From JANMDU01 sp031375105 (lineage in GTDB: Bacteria > Pseudomonadota > Gammaproteobacteria > Burkholderiales > Burkholderiaceae_C): a DNA stretch of 64,000 nt. This document shows positions 39,386-48,500 of the stretch, one piece after another. The notes below the pieces were generated by a model, which saw nothing but the letters and a program-made list of their open reading frames with translations, had not been told where the DNA came from and made no database searches. Positions within the stretch are counted from its first letter, which is position 1. Every line of letters begins with the position of its first letter. The stretch lies in the NCBI GenBank assembly GCA_031375105.1, contig JANMHJ010000002.1:1-64000 (forward strand), read 5' to 3'. Both the position numbers and the translations under genes were made by a program.

Positions 39386-39919
39386 TATATTGCTCCATTT
39401 TTGTTGCTTCAACGCATCCGGCGTGAGATGCCGATACACATCCGCCTGCCCACCACGAAACGGGATACGACTTTCTACTTTCGCACCCAAGCGCTGCGCC
39501 ACCGCATGTGAAGCCGCATTGTCCGTAGCGATCACGCTGACTGCGGTTTGCCAGCCAAAGTGTTCGTAGGCGGCTTGCAATGCGCGGCGTGCGGCCTCTG
39601 TGGCATAGCCTTTGCCGTGTTGACCGGGAATCAAAGCCCACGAGATTTCGGGTTCTGGGAAGCCCTCTGGAAACCACATGCCGCACAGCCCCACAAACTC
39701 GCCGGAATCTTTCGCCACAAGCGCCCATGGCCCGTAGCCGCGAAGAGCCCAATGCCCGGAATACACCGCGAATTTGCGCCAAGCCTCATCTCGCGAACAC
39801 GGGCCGCCATACGGGCGCGAGACTTCCGACGCATAAAACATCGCCATCGGCTCAAAGTCTTCGTTGCGGAATGCGCGCAACCGCAGGCGCGGGGTTTCGA
39901 ATTCTGGAATGGTCTGCAT
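39347..39919 (-). CDS. GNAT acetyltransferase, RimJ/RimL type
   Basis: A 190-residue N-acetyltransferase. It opens with ETPRLRLRAFRNEDFEPMA, the classical RimJ-type start, then GEFVGLCGMWFPE, the acetyl-CoA loop PGQHGKGYATEAARRAL and VSVIATDNAASHAVAQRLGA. The last residues (SPAYLLRRVL) and stop lie in repeat copy 13, so the C-terminus is probably altered relative to its relatives. The substrate is unknown. Confidence 0.85.
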   Translation of the reverse strand: MQTIPEFETPRLRLRAFRNEDFEPMAMFYASEVSRPYGGPCSRDEAWRKFAVYSGHWALRGYGPWALVAKDSGEFVGLCGMWFPEGFPEPEISWALIPGQHGKGYATEAARRALQAAYEHFGWQTAVSVIATDNAASHAVAQRLGAKVESRIPFRGGQADVYRHLTPDALKQQKWSNIGRSPAYLLRRVL

Positions 39920-40000
39920 GCGGTGGATTATGTGTCACGTCGTCGTACCTGAATCGATATTTACCCAGCAGACGTGCCTCATGTTAACATCGCCCATGAT

Positions 40001-40456
40001 ATGAAGCCAGTCAGTAGAATCGTTCTTGATACCAATATATTGGTCAGCGCTGTGCGCAGCAATACAGGCCCCTCATTTGCCTTGGTGCAAAGTATTCGCC
40101 GGAGCGCGATTGGCATGTGTTGCAGCCCAGCGCTGTTTTTAGAGTACGAAGATGTAATAAAGCGGCCCGATCAACTTTTGGCATCTGGGCTTTCACTAAG
40201 CGACATTGACGATATCCTGGCCGACCTTGCATTGCACATCGTGCCCATTAACACCCACTACCAATGGCGCCCCCAGTTGCGTGACCCGTCAGACGAGATG
40301 GTGCTGGAGGCTGCTGCGAACGCAAGCGCACAAGCCATCGTGACTTACAACTTGAAAGATTTTGCACCCGCCCGAGATTTTGGAATACTTGTGCTCAACC
40401 CCGAGCAAACCTTCAAGCACTTCAAGCTAGCAAACCGCCCTCGTCCACCCACCTAA
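40001..40456 (+). CDS. PIN domain putative toxin (COG1569 type)
   Basis: A 151-residue PIN-fold RNase. Acidic active-site residues appear in RIVLDTNILVSAV, LEYEDVIKRP, RDPSDEMVLEAA and the YNLKDF C-terminal motif. ATG 40001 begins at the usual family N-terminus; GTG 39974 would add nine residues. A ribbon-helix-helix-like antitoxin gene follows 13 bases later, a toxin-first order seen with this PIN subgroup. Confidence 0.82.
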   Translation: MKPVSRIVLDTNILVSAVRSNTGPSFALVQSIRRSAIGMCCSPALFLEYEDVIKRPDQLLASGLSLSDIDDILADLALHIVPINTHYQWRPQLRDPSDEMVLEAAANASAQAIVTYNLKDFAPARDFGILVLNPEQTFKHFKLANRPRPPT

Positions 40457-40469
40457 CAAGGCCCACACC

Positions 40470-40715
40470 ATGAGCAGCTACGCCCTTCGACTCCCCGAAT
40501 CACTCAAACGTGCATCCAAACGCATTGCGCAAGCGGACGACACCACCATGAATCAGTTTTTTGTCGTCGCCATCGCAGAAAAAATCAGCGCCATGGAAAC
40601 CGCTGACTTTTTTCAAAGGCGCAGCGCTAGCGCGTCTAAAGCCAAAGCGGACTTGGCTTGGGGCAAAGTGGGTAACCAAAACCCAGTGACTGAGGACAAG
40701 TGGACTCAGACCTGA
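40470..40715 (+). CDS. Ribbon-helix-helix-type antitoxin
   Basis: An 81-residue protein starting SSYALRLPESLKRASKRIAQ, followed by DTTMNQFFVVAIAEKISAME, the pattern of RHH/CopG-like DNA-binding antitoxins. The C-terminal tail is charged and likely disordered until toxin binding. AAGG precedes the ATG. Partner of the PIN toxin just upstream. Confidence 0.75.
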   Translation: MSSYALRLPESLKRASKRIAQADDTTMNQFFVVAIAEKISAMETADFFQRRSASASKAKADLAWGKVGNQNPVTEDKWTQT

Positions 40716-40871
40716 GCGGCTGCTGAAAAGCCGCAATGCATCAAAAAACATGGATGCATCGCGAGTGCTTTTGCCTGTCCAAAATGCCGACAAGCGCGGC
40801 GTAAGTTAATGCAGCGCGCAATGCGCGTAAGCAAACCAAACCTAGCCAACACGATGATTTGCGAAGTTGGG

Positions 40872-40899
40872 ATGACAGTTGCCATCCAGCATTTACAAT
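40872..40899 (+). promoter_or_regulatory. Promoter of the 4.5S RNA gene
   Basis: ATGACA (-35) and TACAAT (-10) with 16-base spacing, ending seven bases before the RNA start. Confidence 0.65.
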
Positions 40900-40905
40900 A
40901 GACCC

Positions 40906-41009
40906 TGACGGGCCTTCCCGCATGGTGAAGCGGCCAACCGGGTCAGATGGGGAACCAAGCAGCCCTAACTGTGGAGTCAGTGCCGGGGTCAAGGCTCGTC
41001 ACCTTTTTT
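40906..41009 (+). ncRNA. ffs: 4.5S signal recognition particle RNA
   Basis: The core GGGTCAGATGGGGAACCAAG then CAGCCC is domain IV of bacterial SRP RNA: internal loop strands GGTCAG and AGCAGCC around a short TGG/CCA stem capped by GGAA, the site bound by Ffh. The ends pair (TGACGGGCCTT near 40906 with AAGGCTCGTCA ending at 41001) and a T run follows at 41004. The length of about 100 bases fits the small bacterial form. It directs membrane and secreted proteins to the translocon with Ffh. Confidence 0.85.
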
Positions 41010-41088
41010 CTTTTTGCGATAGCTGTTTTCACATACAAAGGAAACGCTTCTTTTATGTCCCTCTGATTCACTCTCAGCGACTGAATCT

Positions 41089-41883
41089 TTAAGGTGTAAA
41101 TAAATTTTCTCTGTGCCATTTCAGAAACGAGTTATCGGGTGCGAATCGCTCTGGAATTTGGACAACTGCACCTTGACACTCTAGAAAATGCTTAGCGAAA
41201 GCAGACTCGCTTTGTTCGGGAATCATTGATTTTGATATCAATACCTTGCCCTCGCTGCTAATGCTTATCAAGCCTTGATCGAACGCGCGATCATGAAGTG
41301 CAGAAAGACAGAGCCCATTGCGAGGATTAAGCCGATTTTCTTCATCAATGCTCCAAGGAACGATGTGGCTAGCGACAAGTAGCTTAGGATTCTTTAGCCC
41401 ACTGATGCAGCAGGTGCTCTTGTAACTCGCCAAAACGGTTTTTCTAAATCTTGCTTGATTCACCCGGACCTGAACCGTTGCACTGCGCGTCTTTCCAGCA
41501 GGAAATACAAACCCTTCCGCGGCTAAATCGTCAGCCACATCTACCACTGGACTCAGGCCGTTGTTGACAGCAAGAGTCTCATACGCCTTGGCCGCCTCTA
41601 ATGTCATCGAAGTCCAATGCTTGTTGAGATCGTTCCAAATAGCCTTATCAAGTGCTGACGAATTGCCCATGCCCTTACGCCCACTTGCTAATATTTGTGG
41701 GTCAAGGCTGGCGAAATTGACTAATTTCAAAGCAACTGAATTCGCAGTTCTTCCAATCCAAACAGCGAACTGTTTGATCAATGCGTTCCTAGCATGCAAT
41801 TGACCAAAAGATAGCTGCATGTACACATGTAAAGCGGCAATCGTCTCTTGGCGAGACCAATTTGATTTTGTGGCTTTGGTCAT
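41089..41883 (-). CDS. HNH endonuclease
   Basis: A 264-residue protein. The N-terminal half is a helical DNA-binding-like region (WSRQETIAALHVYMQLSFGQ) and the C-terminal half has the HNH nuclease fold: CCISGLKNPKLLVASHIVPW, NRLNPRNGLCLSALHDRAFD. Such proteins occur as restriction-type or defence-associated nucleases; no methyltransferase is beside it. ATG 41883 is preferred over TTG 41940. A/T content is higher than in its neighbours. Confidence 0.8.
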   Translation of the reverse strand: MTKATKSNWSRQETIAALHVYMQLSFGQLHARNALIKQFAVWIGRTANSVALKLVNFASLDPQILASGRKGMGNSSALDKAIWNDLNKHWTSMTLEAAKAYETLAVNNGLSPVVDVADDLAAEGFVFPAGKTRSATVQVRVNQARFRKTVLASYKSTCCISGLKNPKLLVASHIVPWSIDEENRLNPRNGLCLSALHDRAFDQGLISISSEGKVLISKSMIPEQSESAFAKHFLECQGAVVQIPERFAPDNSFLKWHRENLFTP

Positions 41884-41978
41884 CTGGAATGATTGTGCTG
41901 CATGTGTTGGTTGAACTAGATCGATAACGTGATGCAGCAATGTAAATTGTCCTGTGGGTCTGCACTAATTGAGTAAAT

Positions 41979-44900
41979 TTAAATCTCAATCAACGCGCCC
42001 TGCGCCGTGATGAACGCAGCTTTGACTGCGGCTTGCGGGTTCGCTGCTTTCACGGCTTCTTTGTATTGTGTTAACTGCGCAGTCAGCTCGGGCACTTGCT
42101 GCGGCGCAACGTTAGATTTGTAGTCGAGCACCCACCAGGTTTGCGTGATCGTGTGCTTCACGAGGCGGTCAATGCGCAGCAGAGCGCCTTGGTGCATTAA
42201 CTCAACTTCATCGGCTTGCCAATCAATCACGCTGCGATCCCACACCCATGCGGCTTCGCCTTCAGTGATGACTTGCGCGGCTTGCAGGGCTTGGCCGACA
42301 AGTTCTGGGCTAAGTTGGAAGCTGGCGGCCACGGACAGCGCGAGGCGGCTCAGATCGAGGCCGGGGCGGTAGAGCTCTAGCAGGCGGTGCATCGCTTGGC
42401 CGATGCGGGCGGCTGTGTCGTCAATGGTGTTTGATTCTTTTTTTACTATTGATTTGATAGCAATCTGCGCAGGATTTATAACGGGCAGAGGCAGTTTTTG
42501 TATATAAAAACGGCTCTGCGCTGTATTCGCAGATGCAGCGACTGGCGCAGCGAAATCGCCGTGCCATGCTTCTTCTACGGCTTCTGCATCGAGCTCCCGC
42601 AACGCTTCAATTCGCATCCACGGGCAGCTGGGATCGGGGTTGCGCACCTCGTGGCCGCTAATAACGAGCTGCTCGCGGGCGCGGGTCATGGCTACATAAA
42701 GGGCATTGACTTCTTCACGCTCGCGCTGCTGCGTCTCGTGTGCGAGCGCAGCCAGCAAGCACGCTGGCGCACTGGCTTCGCTGCGCAAGAAGGCGAAGAT
42801 GTGCGGCACCTTGCTCTCGCCCGGCCAATCAACGAGTACATCCAGCGATTTGGCCCGTTTGGAGGCGGCATTGCTGTCGAGCAGGAGCACGGTATGCGCC
42901 TCCAAACCTTTGGCACCATGCACCGTCATGAGTCGCACGGCTTGCTCGCTGGCAGCAGTTTGCGGCGTTTTGAGGGCAGCGCTTTTGAGTTGGCGCACCC
43001 ACGCATGCGGCGTGAGGAAACGCCCGCCACTGGCTTGCAGCGCGGCTTGCAAGAGCGCTTGCAAACTCAAGCCAACGCGGTTGCGCAGTGGCGCGGGCGC
43101 TGCTGCCATGCAGCGCTCAATCACTTGCCATTCGTCGTAAACAATGCTCAGGGCATCGTGGGGCGGGAGGGTTTGAAAGAGGTGCTGCGCTCTTTTCAGT
43201 TGAAGCGCAGTTTTTGAAGCGAAATCGGCATCTAGCAGTTGTTTTACCTGGGTAGAGTGCTCACTATTCAATAGCGTATCAAACCAACTTTGAGAGGTGG
43301 TTTTTTGAGGACTGGAGGTGTGGGCGGGGACTTCGACAGGCTCAGTCCTAACGGAGGGGGGCTCAGCGTGAACGGAAAGGGGCGTGGCTTTTGCTGCGAT
43401 CGCCAGCGCCATCAGTTGTTCATCGCCCCAGCCAAACAAAGGCGATTTCAGAGCGCGCGCCAGCGCCAGATCGTTGCTCGGCGAGACGAGTGCATCGAGC
43501 AGCGCCACCACATCTTGCACTTCAGGCTGCTCGATCAGCGCCGTCTTTTCGGCGATTTGGCTTTCAATGCCTAAGCTGCGCAATGCATCGCGCATGCGAG
43601 CGAGGCGATTGCGCTGCCGCGCGAGCACCATGATCTCTTGCGGCTTCAAACCAGCTTCGATTTGTTTGGCCACCCAACGCGCCGCCATCTGGCATTCGGT
43701 ATCGACGGCGTGCTCTTCGGGCTCATCGCGCGGCTGATTTAAGGTATCGCGCCAAACGAGCGAGTCCTCAGCCAACGATTTTACTGGCTGCGGCGAAAGC
43801 GGCAACTGGATCACGCGGCCTGCTTTGTCGCTCTCCGTGGTGTGTTCGCGGAAGTCATAGGGCTGTTCCACGACGCTTTGTGTGGTTATCGAATGCGCGG
43901 CTTCGCGCATCACGGCATTGACGACATTGACAATCTCAGGCGCATTGCGCCGCGTGTGATCGCAAGAAAGCAGCGTGCCGCCAAGCCCTTCGCAGACAAA
44001 TCGCGTAGCCGCTGCAAACACCTGCGGCTCAGCGCGGCGAAAGCGATAAATACTTTGCTTCGCATCGCCCACGATGAACACGCTGGGCGCTTGTCCTCCA
44101 CTTCCGCCACCCGCGCCCGCATAACCCGAGAGCCAGCTTTGCAGCGATTGCCACTGCAGCGGATTGGTGTCTTGAAATTCGTCAATCAAGAGATGCTTGA
44201 TCTGTGTATCCAAGCGCTGCTGCACCCAGCCTGCCAGCGCGTCGTCGCTCAGCAAATGCTGCGCAGCGCGTTCTAAATCGCCCATGTCCACCCAGCCGCG
44301 CGAGCGCTTGAGCTCTGCAAAACATTGCAGCAGCCCCCGCGTAAGCTGCGCCATGCGCTGCTGATGCAGCCAAGCGGCATGCTGCTGCGCGGCTGCTTGA
44401 ATGTGCACGCACAGCTCTTGCGCAGCGCGGATTTTTTCAATGCCAGATATCTTGTCGGAGAACTTGCGCGGCTCGCCTTCTTTGGTGAGCAGGCAGAGGG
44501 GAATGTTTTTCCATTGCGCCGAGGTAAGCGCAGTTTCTAGCTCCACGCCTTTTGCAGCGTAGCTCTTTTGCGGTGCTGCGCCCAGTAGCCGTGCAGCCTC
44601 TTGCAAAGATGATTTCTCATCAAGAAGCTTATGCAGTGGCTCATCCAAATGCGCCATCTCGGGGAAGCGCTTGCCAAACGGCTCAATGCTGCGCGCCACC
44701 ACGCCTGCGCTATCGGCCAAAGCAAACTCCACCCGTTTGGTAAGCGCATTCGTCAATGCTTCCTGCACACCCCAGCGCCCCGCATCTGCCACCGCCTCTC
44801 GGTACACGCGATGCAGCGCTTCATTTTTTTGTAGCAGCTCATAAAATTTCGGCCACACCAAAGCAGTAGCCTGCGCATCGTCTTCCAGCAGCTCATAAGG

Positions 44901-45401
44901 CATCGGCAGCCCCAGCGCCTCCACCACCGCGAGCGGCGCGCTGGAAAGCAGCGCGGCAAACCAACTGTGAAAGGTGCGAATCTGCACCGGGCGGCTGGAT
45001 TGCAAACTCTGCAGGTATAAATTTGATAGCAAACTACGCAGGTTTCGTAACGGGGGAAGGCCGATTTGGCTTGAAATTCCGCGTATCGCCAGCTCTTGCG
45101 TGAGCGTGGCTTCATCCGCATCTGCAAACGCATGCAGCCATTCCTGCAAACGAGAACGCATCTCGCCCGCAGCTTTCTTCGTGAAGGTGATCGCCAAAAT
45201 CTCATGCGGCTGCGCGCCTGCGAGCAGCGCGCGCACGATGCGCGAGACCAGCATCCAAGTCTTGCCTGCGCCTGCACAAGCCTGCACCACGATCGGCCTT
45301 TGAGGATCGCAAGCCGCTGCATAAAACGCTTCGCGCGAGCAGGGCTGGCTGTTGAGGGCATAGGCTGCAGTTACGGAAGCGTTAAGAATTTCGCCGCTCA
45401 T
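41979..45401 (-). CDS. addA: UvrD-family helicase/nuclease, AddA-like
   Basis: A 1140-residue protein of double-strand-break repair. Walker A QACAGAGKTWML (about 40-51), Walker B HLLIDEFQDTNPLQWQ, GDAKQSIYRFRRAEP, and the late motif VRLMTVHGAKGLEAHTVLLL. The C-terminus carries a PD-(D/E)XK-type nuclease region (WWVLDYKSN). It overlaps addB (ATGA). Three interspersed repeats (copies 14-16) and one GACAGGCTCAG-type element (43327-43382) lie inside the gene and are read through, mostly in linkers. Confidence 0.87.
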   Translation of the reverse strand: MSGEILNASVTAAYALNSQPCSREAFYAAACDPQRPIVVQACAGAGKTWMLVSRIVRALLAGAQPHEILAITFTKKAAGEMRSRLQEWLHAFADADEATLTQELAIRGISSQIGLPPLRNLRSLLSNLYLQSLQSSRPVQIRTFHSWFAALLSSAPLAVVEALGLPMPYELLEDDAQATALVWPKFYELLQKNEALHRVYREAVADAGRWGVQEALTNALTKRVEFALADSAGVVARSIEPFGKRFPEMAHLDEPLHKLLDEKSSLQEAARLLGAAPQKSYAAKGVELETALTSAQWKNIPLCLLTKEGEPRKFSDKISGIEKIRAAQELCVHIQAAAQQHAAWLHQQRMAQLTRGLLQCFAELKRSRGWVDMGDLERAAQHLLSDDALAGWVQQRLDTQIKHLLIDEFQDTNPLQWQSLQSWLSGYAGAGGGSGGQAPSVFIVGDAKQSIYRFRRAEPQVFAAATRFVCEGLGGTLLSCDHTRRNAPEIVNVVNAVMREAAHSITTQSVVEQPYDFREHTTESDKAGRVIQLPLSPQPVKSLAEDSLVWRDTLNQPRDEPEEHAVDTECQMAARWVAKQIEAGLKPQEIMVLARQRNRLARMRDALRSLGIESQIAEKTALIEQPEVQDVVALLDALVSPSNDLALARALKSPLFGWGDEQLMALAIAAKATPLSVHAEPPSVRTEPVEVPAHTSSPQKTTSQSWFDTLLNSEHSTQVKQLLDADFASKTALQLKRAQHLFQTLPPHDALSIVYDEWQVIERCMAAAPAPLRNRVGLSLQALLQAALQASGGRFLTPHAWVRQLKSAALKTPQTAASEQAVRLMTVHGAKGLEAHTVLLLDSNAASKRAKSLDVLVDWPGESKVPHIFAFLRSEASAPACLLAALAHETQQREREEVNALYVAMTRAREQLVISGHEVRNPDPSCPWMRIEALRELDAEAVEEAWHGDFAAPVAASANTAQSRFYIQKLPLPVINPAQIAIKSIVKKESNTIDDTAARIGQAMHRLLELYRPGLDLSRLALSVAASFQLSPELVGQALQAAQVITEGEAAWVWDRSVIDWQADEVELMHQGALLRIDRLVKHTITQTWWVLDYKSNVAPQQVPELTAQLTQYKEAVKAANPQAAVKAAFITAQGALIEI
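42446..42494 (+). repeat. Interspersed ATAGC repeat, copy 14 (orientation A), inside addA
   Basis: CTATTGATTTGATAGCAATC, TGCGCAGGATTTATAACGGG, CAGAGGCAG. Near-consensus copy, read on the minus strand in frame B1 (PLPVINPAQIAIKSIVKK). Confidence 0.9.
43232..43276 (+). repeat. Interspersed ATAGC repeat, copy 15 (orientation B), inside addA
   Basis: TTTTACCTGGGTAGAGTGCT then CACTATTCAATAGCG. Diverged; read on the minus strand in frame A2 (DTLLNSEHSTQVKQLL). Confidence 0.65.
43327..43382 (+). repeat. GACAGGCTCAG-type repeat inside addA
   Basis: CTTCGACAGGCTCAGTCCTA, ACGGAGGGGGGCTCAGCGTG, AACGG. This unit (CTTCGACAGGCTCAG...GAACGG) is a short repeat I recall from many unrelated bacterial genomes. 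It encodes PLSVHAEPPSVRTEPVEVP in AddA. Confidence 0.7.
45014..45061 (+). repeat. Interspersed ATAGC repeat, copy 16 (orientation A), inside addA
   Basis: GTATAAATTTGATAGCAAAC, TACGCAGGTTTCGTAACGGG, GGAAGGCC. Read on the minus strand in frame B2 (LRNLRSLLSNLYL). Confidence 0.8.
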
Positions 45402-47971
45402 GCCCGCTCACCCCCAGCTTCACGCTCTGCCCAAAAATCTTTCCTGCACAAGCCCCGCGCCGCGCAATACTCGCAAGCCATGCCCTCACCCATCGCAGGC
45501 AAACCATGCCCTGCGGCAATGCGCTGCGCGTCATCAGCCAAGCCTTCGAGCAGCATCGGCAAAGCATCATGAACCAGCGTTTGCTCCACCACTTTCGTCT
45601 CTCTCTCCGCCACGCCGAGATACACCGCTTTCACATTCTCTTGACCGAGCAGAGCTGCGTAAAACACAAGCTGCGTGTCTTCCAATGGCTCTTTGACTCT
45701 GCGTTGCAAGCTGCTCACGGCTTCCGTCTTGTAGTCAATCACCATGTGCGTGAAAGAACCTGTTGCAGCACCCGAGCCAGCGAGTAAATCCACACGATCT
45801 AAGCGGCCTTGAATCGCTACGCCTTCCACTTCCAATTTGGCATCCAGCTCACTGCTTTCAAAGCGCCAGCCCTCACCTTCATGCTTTTCCAGCCAGAGCA
45901 AATAACTGCTTCGTACCTGTGGCCACGCAGCGGCAAACGGAATAAACCCCGCGTCTTGCCCATACCACTCTTGCGCGATGCGAGCAGCGCAAGCATCTAA
46001 GTTTTCCGCATCTATAAGAGAGTCTGTTTCACGCGGACGCTTCTGATGAAACTCACTCAACACCGCATGTAACCAAGAGCCAAAATCACGCTTGGAAAGC
46101 TCCGCATCCAGCTCCTGCGCCTCTTGCAACCCGAGCAATCGCAGCGCAAAAAAGCGATACGGGCAGGTGCGCACATCTTGGTAGCTGCTCGCAGAGAATC
46201 GCAACGTCTGCCCCGCATTCATCAACGCCGTAGCGCTCGGCGCAGGCTGCATGACAGGAGTCGAGGCGACTTCATGACTCACCCGCGCATCCACGCCCGC
46301 TTCATGAGCATGCCCCAACTGCCAAGCCTGCAAGAGCGGGCTGCGCTGCAAAGCCTCTTCTCCCTCCGAAGAGCGCCAAAGCACATTCACCAGCGGCACT
46401 TGCATCGCCCGCTGCCACACCGTTTGCTGCTCCTCGCGAAGCAGCTCCCGGCTAGGCAGCCCAAGCGCCTCGCGTTGCGCCGCATTCCACCAGCCCTGCG
46501 GCTCAGGCGCGAGCGGCAAATGCGCTTCATCACAACCCGCCATCACCAGCGCCGCAAACGGCCTCGCTGCCAATTGCGCCAACGGCAAAATCACCACCTC
46601 AGCCTCGGCTTCAGGCGCTGGCATCTTGAAGCTCGCGCCCTCCAAAGCCGTTTGAATCCATTGGCTGAATTCCGGCAAGCTCATGCGCGAAGCGTCTGAC
46701 TGCAAAATTTCTCGTGCTTCACTGCCCTGCAAGTGCAAAGCGCTGAGCACTTGCTCGCCAGCAGCATCTCTCTGCAAATTTGCCCATTGGCCACTGCTCT
46801 TCAAAGCCTGCGTCAAAGCATCCAGCCAAGCTGCGAGCGGGCGAGAAGAGCGCCATTCTTTGAGCAAGGCCACAGGCTCAATACTCAGATCATTCACTAT
46901 GAATTCAATAGCACTCTGCGCACGTTCTATAACGGCAGGTGCCGTATTTTGCTTACGAAGCTCGTGCTCATAGCGTTGCACTGCGCCCTGCGCTGCCTGC
47001 GTGTGTTTCAGCCAATCCAAATGCTCATCTTGCGTCGCCTGCGGGTGCGCAGCGCGCAGCAAGCTCATCACATTCGCCGCTGCCCGCGTGGTGGACAATT
47101 TCCAACCGGTCTCATCGCGCAGCGCCACACCTTGGCTGCCCAGCATTGCGCTGATACGCCGCGTGACCAATCTGTCAATTGCAGGCAGCGCCACGGGTGT
47201 GCTCCCCGCAGCCACATGCGCCATCACGCAAGCCGCCGCGCGTTGTGCTTCATCTTCCGCATCTCGCGCTGCATGAAGAAAGAGCTGGCCATCGCTAGCA
47301 GTAGGCAAATCCACAAACAACGTTCGCTCCCCCAGCTTTGCAGCCAGCGAGAGAGTCAAAGCATTCCTCTGCACTCCGCGCACCACGATCAGCGCGTCCA
47401 CATCCTGCAAAGCCCATTCAAACAATGCATCGCTCGCATAGCGTGAAGCAGCCGCCCATTCCAGCGCAATCCGCGCCACGGCCGCTTCATATGCCGCAAA
47501 TTCCGCGCCAGCCGTCAAACCCGAAGCCACCACAGGCCGCATTTGCTCCGCCCAAGCCGCCCGATCATCGGGTGCAACGCTAGCTGCCAAGCCGCCCAGT
47601 TGCTGCGCCGTCTCCACCAGCAGGGCTCCAAGCACCGTTTGCTGGGCTTGCAGCCCCGATTTAGCCAGCCAAATCCGCGCCCGCAACGCATCCAATGCCG
47701 CATCAAAGCTCAAATCCAGCGCATCGGGCGAAAAAGGCGCAATCCGCTGCTGCCAGCTTTTGGTCGTCTCAAGGCGTGGCAGAAATCCGCCCGGCCAATA
47801 TTGCGCCGCCGAAGCGCGCGCCACCACTTGAAGCTGAAAAAACGGCAACAGCACCACCGTTCGAGCCGCATGTGCGCTGCAAAGCTGCATGTGAGCAGCC
47901 ACTTGCTGCCACACGCTGCCCCAAACAGGCGCAGCGCTGCCCGCAGCATCAACTTTGCCTATCGCGCTCAT
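45398..47971 (-). CDS. addB: AddB-like PD-(D/E)XK nuclease of break repair
   Basis: An 857-residue partner of AddA. The N-terminal half is an inactivated helicase-like region; the C-terminal nuclease has RLDRVDL and MVIDYKTEAV. An iron-sulfur staple is suggested by CPYRFFALRLLGL and CEYCAARGLCRKDFW. About residue 345-362, repeat copy 17 encodes APAVIERAQSAIEFIVND. addB and addA overlap and diverge from trxA, a Burkholderiales-like setting. Confidence 0.87.
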   Translation of the reverse strand: MSAIGKVDAAGSAAPVWGSVWQQVAAHMQLCSAHAARTVVLLPFFQLQVVARASAAQYWPGGFLPRLETTKSWQQRIAPFSPDALDLSFDAALDALRARIWLAKSGLQAQQTVLGALLVETAQQLGGLAASVAPDDRAAWAEQMRPVVASGLTAGAEFAAYEAAVARIALEWAAASRYASDALFEWALQDVDALIVVRGVQRNALTLSLAAKLGERTLFVDLPTASDGQLFLHAARDAEDEAQRAAACVMAHVAAGSTPVALPAIDRLVTRRISAMLGSQGVALRDETGWKLSTTRAAANVMSLLRAAHPQATQDEHLDWLKHTQAAQGAVQRYEHELRKQNTAPAVIERAQSAIEFIVNDLSIEPVALLKEWRSSRPLAAWLDALTQALKSSGQWANLQRDAAGEQVLSALHLQGSEAREILQSDASRMSLPEFSQWIQTALEGASFKMPAPEAEAEVVILPLAQLAARPFAALVMAGCDEAHLPLAPEPQGWWNAAQREALGLPSRELLREEQQTVWQRAMQVPLVNVLWRSSEGEEALQRSPLLQAWQLGHAHEAGVDARVSHEVASTPVMQPAPSATALMNAGQTLRFSASSYQDVRTCPYRFFALRLLGLQEAQELDAELSKRDFGSWLHAVLSEFHQKRPRETDSLIDAENLDACAARIAQEWYGQDAGFIPFAAAWPQVRSSYLLWLEKHEGEGWRFESSELDAKLEVEGVAIQGRLDRVDLLAGSGAATGSFTHMVIDYKTEAVSSLQRRVKEPLEDTQLVFYAALLGQENVKAVYLGVAERETKVVEQTLVHDALPMLLEGLADDAQRIAAGHGLPAMGEGMACEYCAARGLCRKDFWAEREAGGERA
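46897..46943 (+). repeat. Interspersed ATAGC repeat, copy 17 (orientation A), inside addB
   Basis: CTATGAATTCAATAGCACTC, TGCGCACGTTCTATAACGGC, AGGTGCC. Read on the minus strand in frame B1. Confidence 0.85.
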
Positions 47972-48100
47972 AGCCAGCGCCCTGAACCGGATGGGGGAAT
48001 AAAAAATTTGCTTTCTGTCACAATGCCCACACTGTAATGTGCATCGAAGCCATTCGACTCAACCCAACATTCTTCCAACACATTTTGCTAGGAACCCATC

Positions 48101-48436
48101 ATGGCCAGCCCCCTCATCAAAACCATCACCGACGCCAGCTTCGAGGCTGATGTCTTGCAAGCCGACAAGCCCGTGCTCGTCGATTTCTGGGCCGAATGGT
48201 GCGGCCCTTGCAAAATGATCGCCCCCGCCTTGGACGAGATGGCCACTGCCTACGAAGGCAAGCTGCAAATCGCCAAGCTCAACGTGGACGACAACCGCGA
48301 CATCCCCGGTAAATTCGGTATTCGCGGCATCCCCACCCTGATGATTTTCAACAAAGGCCAGCTCGCCGCCACCAAAGTCGGCGCATTGAGCAAAGCGCAG
48401 CTGCAAGCGTTTGTGGATCAGACCATCGCTGCTTGA
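48101..48436 (+). CDS. trxA: Thioredoxin
   Basis: A 111-residue thioredoxin with the active site FWAEWCGPCKMIAP and cis-proline loop GIRGIPTLMIF. Reduces cytosolic disulfides with NADPH via thioredoxin reductase. Divergent from addB. In many betaproteobacteria rho follows trxA; here a terminator and vapBC follow. Confidence 0.96.
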   Translation: MASPLIKTITDASFEADVLQADKPVLVDFWAEWCGPCKMIAPALDEMATAYEGKLQIAKLNVDDNRDIPGKFGIRGIPTLMIFNKGQLAATKVGALSKAQLQAFVDQTIAA

Positions 48437-48457
48437 TTTTTTTCAAACCGCCAATTG

Positions 48458-48485
48458 AAAAGGCTCCCGAGGGAGCCTTTTTGTT
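48458..48485 (+). terminator. Rho-independent terminator of trxA
   Basis: AAAGGCTCCC-GA-GGGAGCCTTT followed by TTGTTG, 21 bases after the stop. Confidence 0.9.
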
Positions 48486-48500
48486 GTGAGCAAGTTTCCC

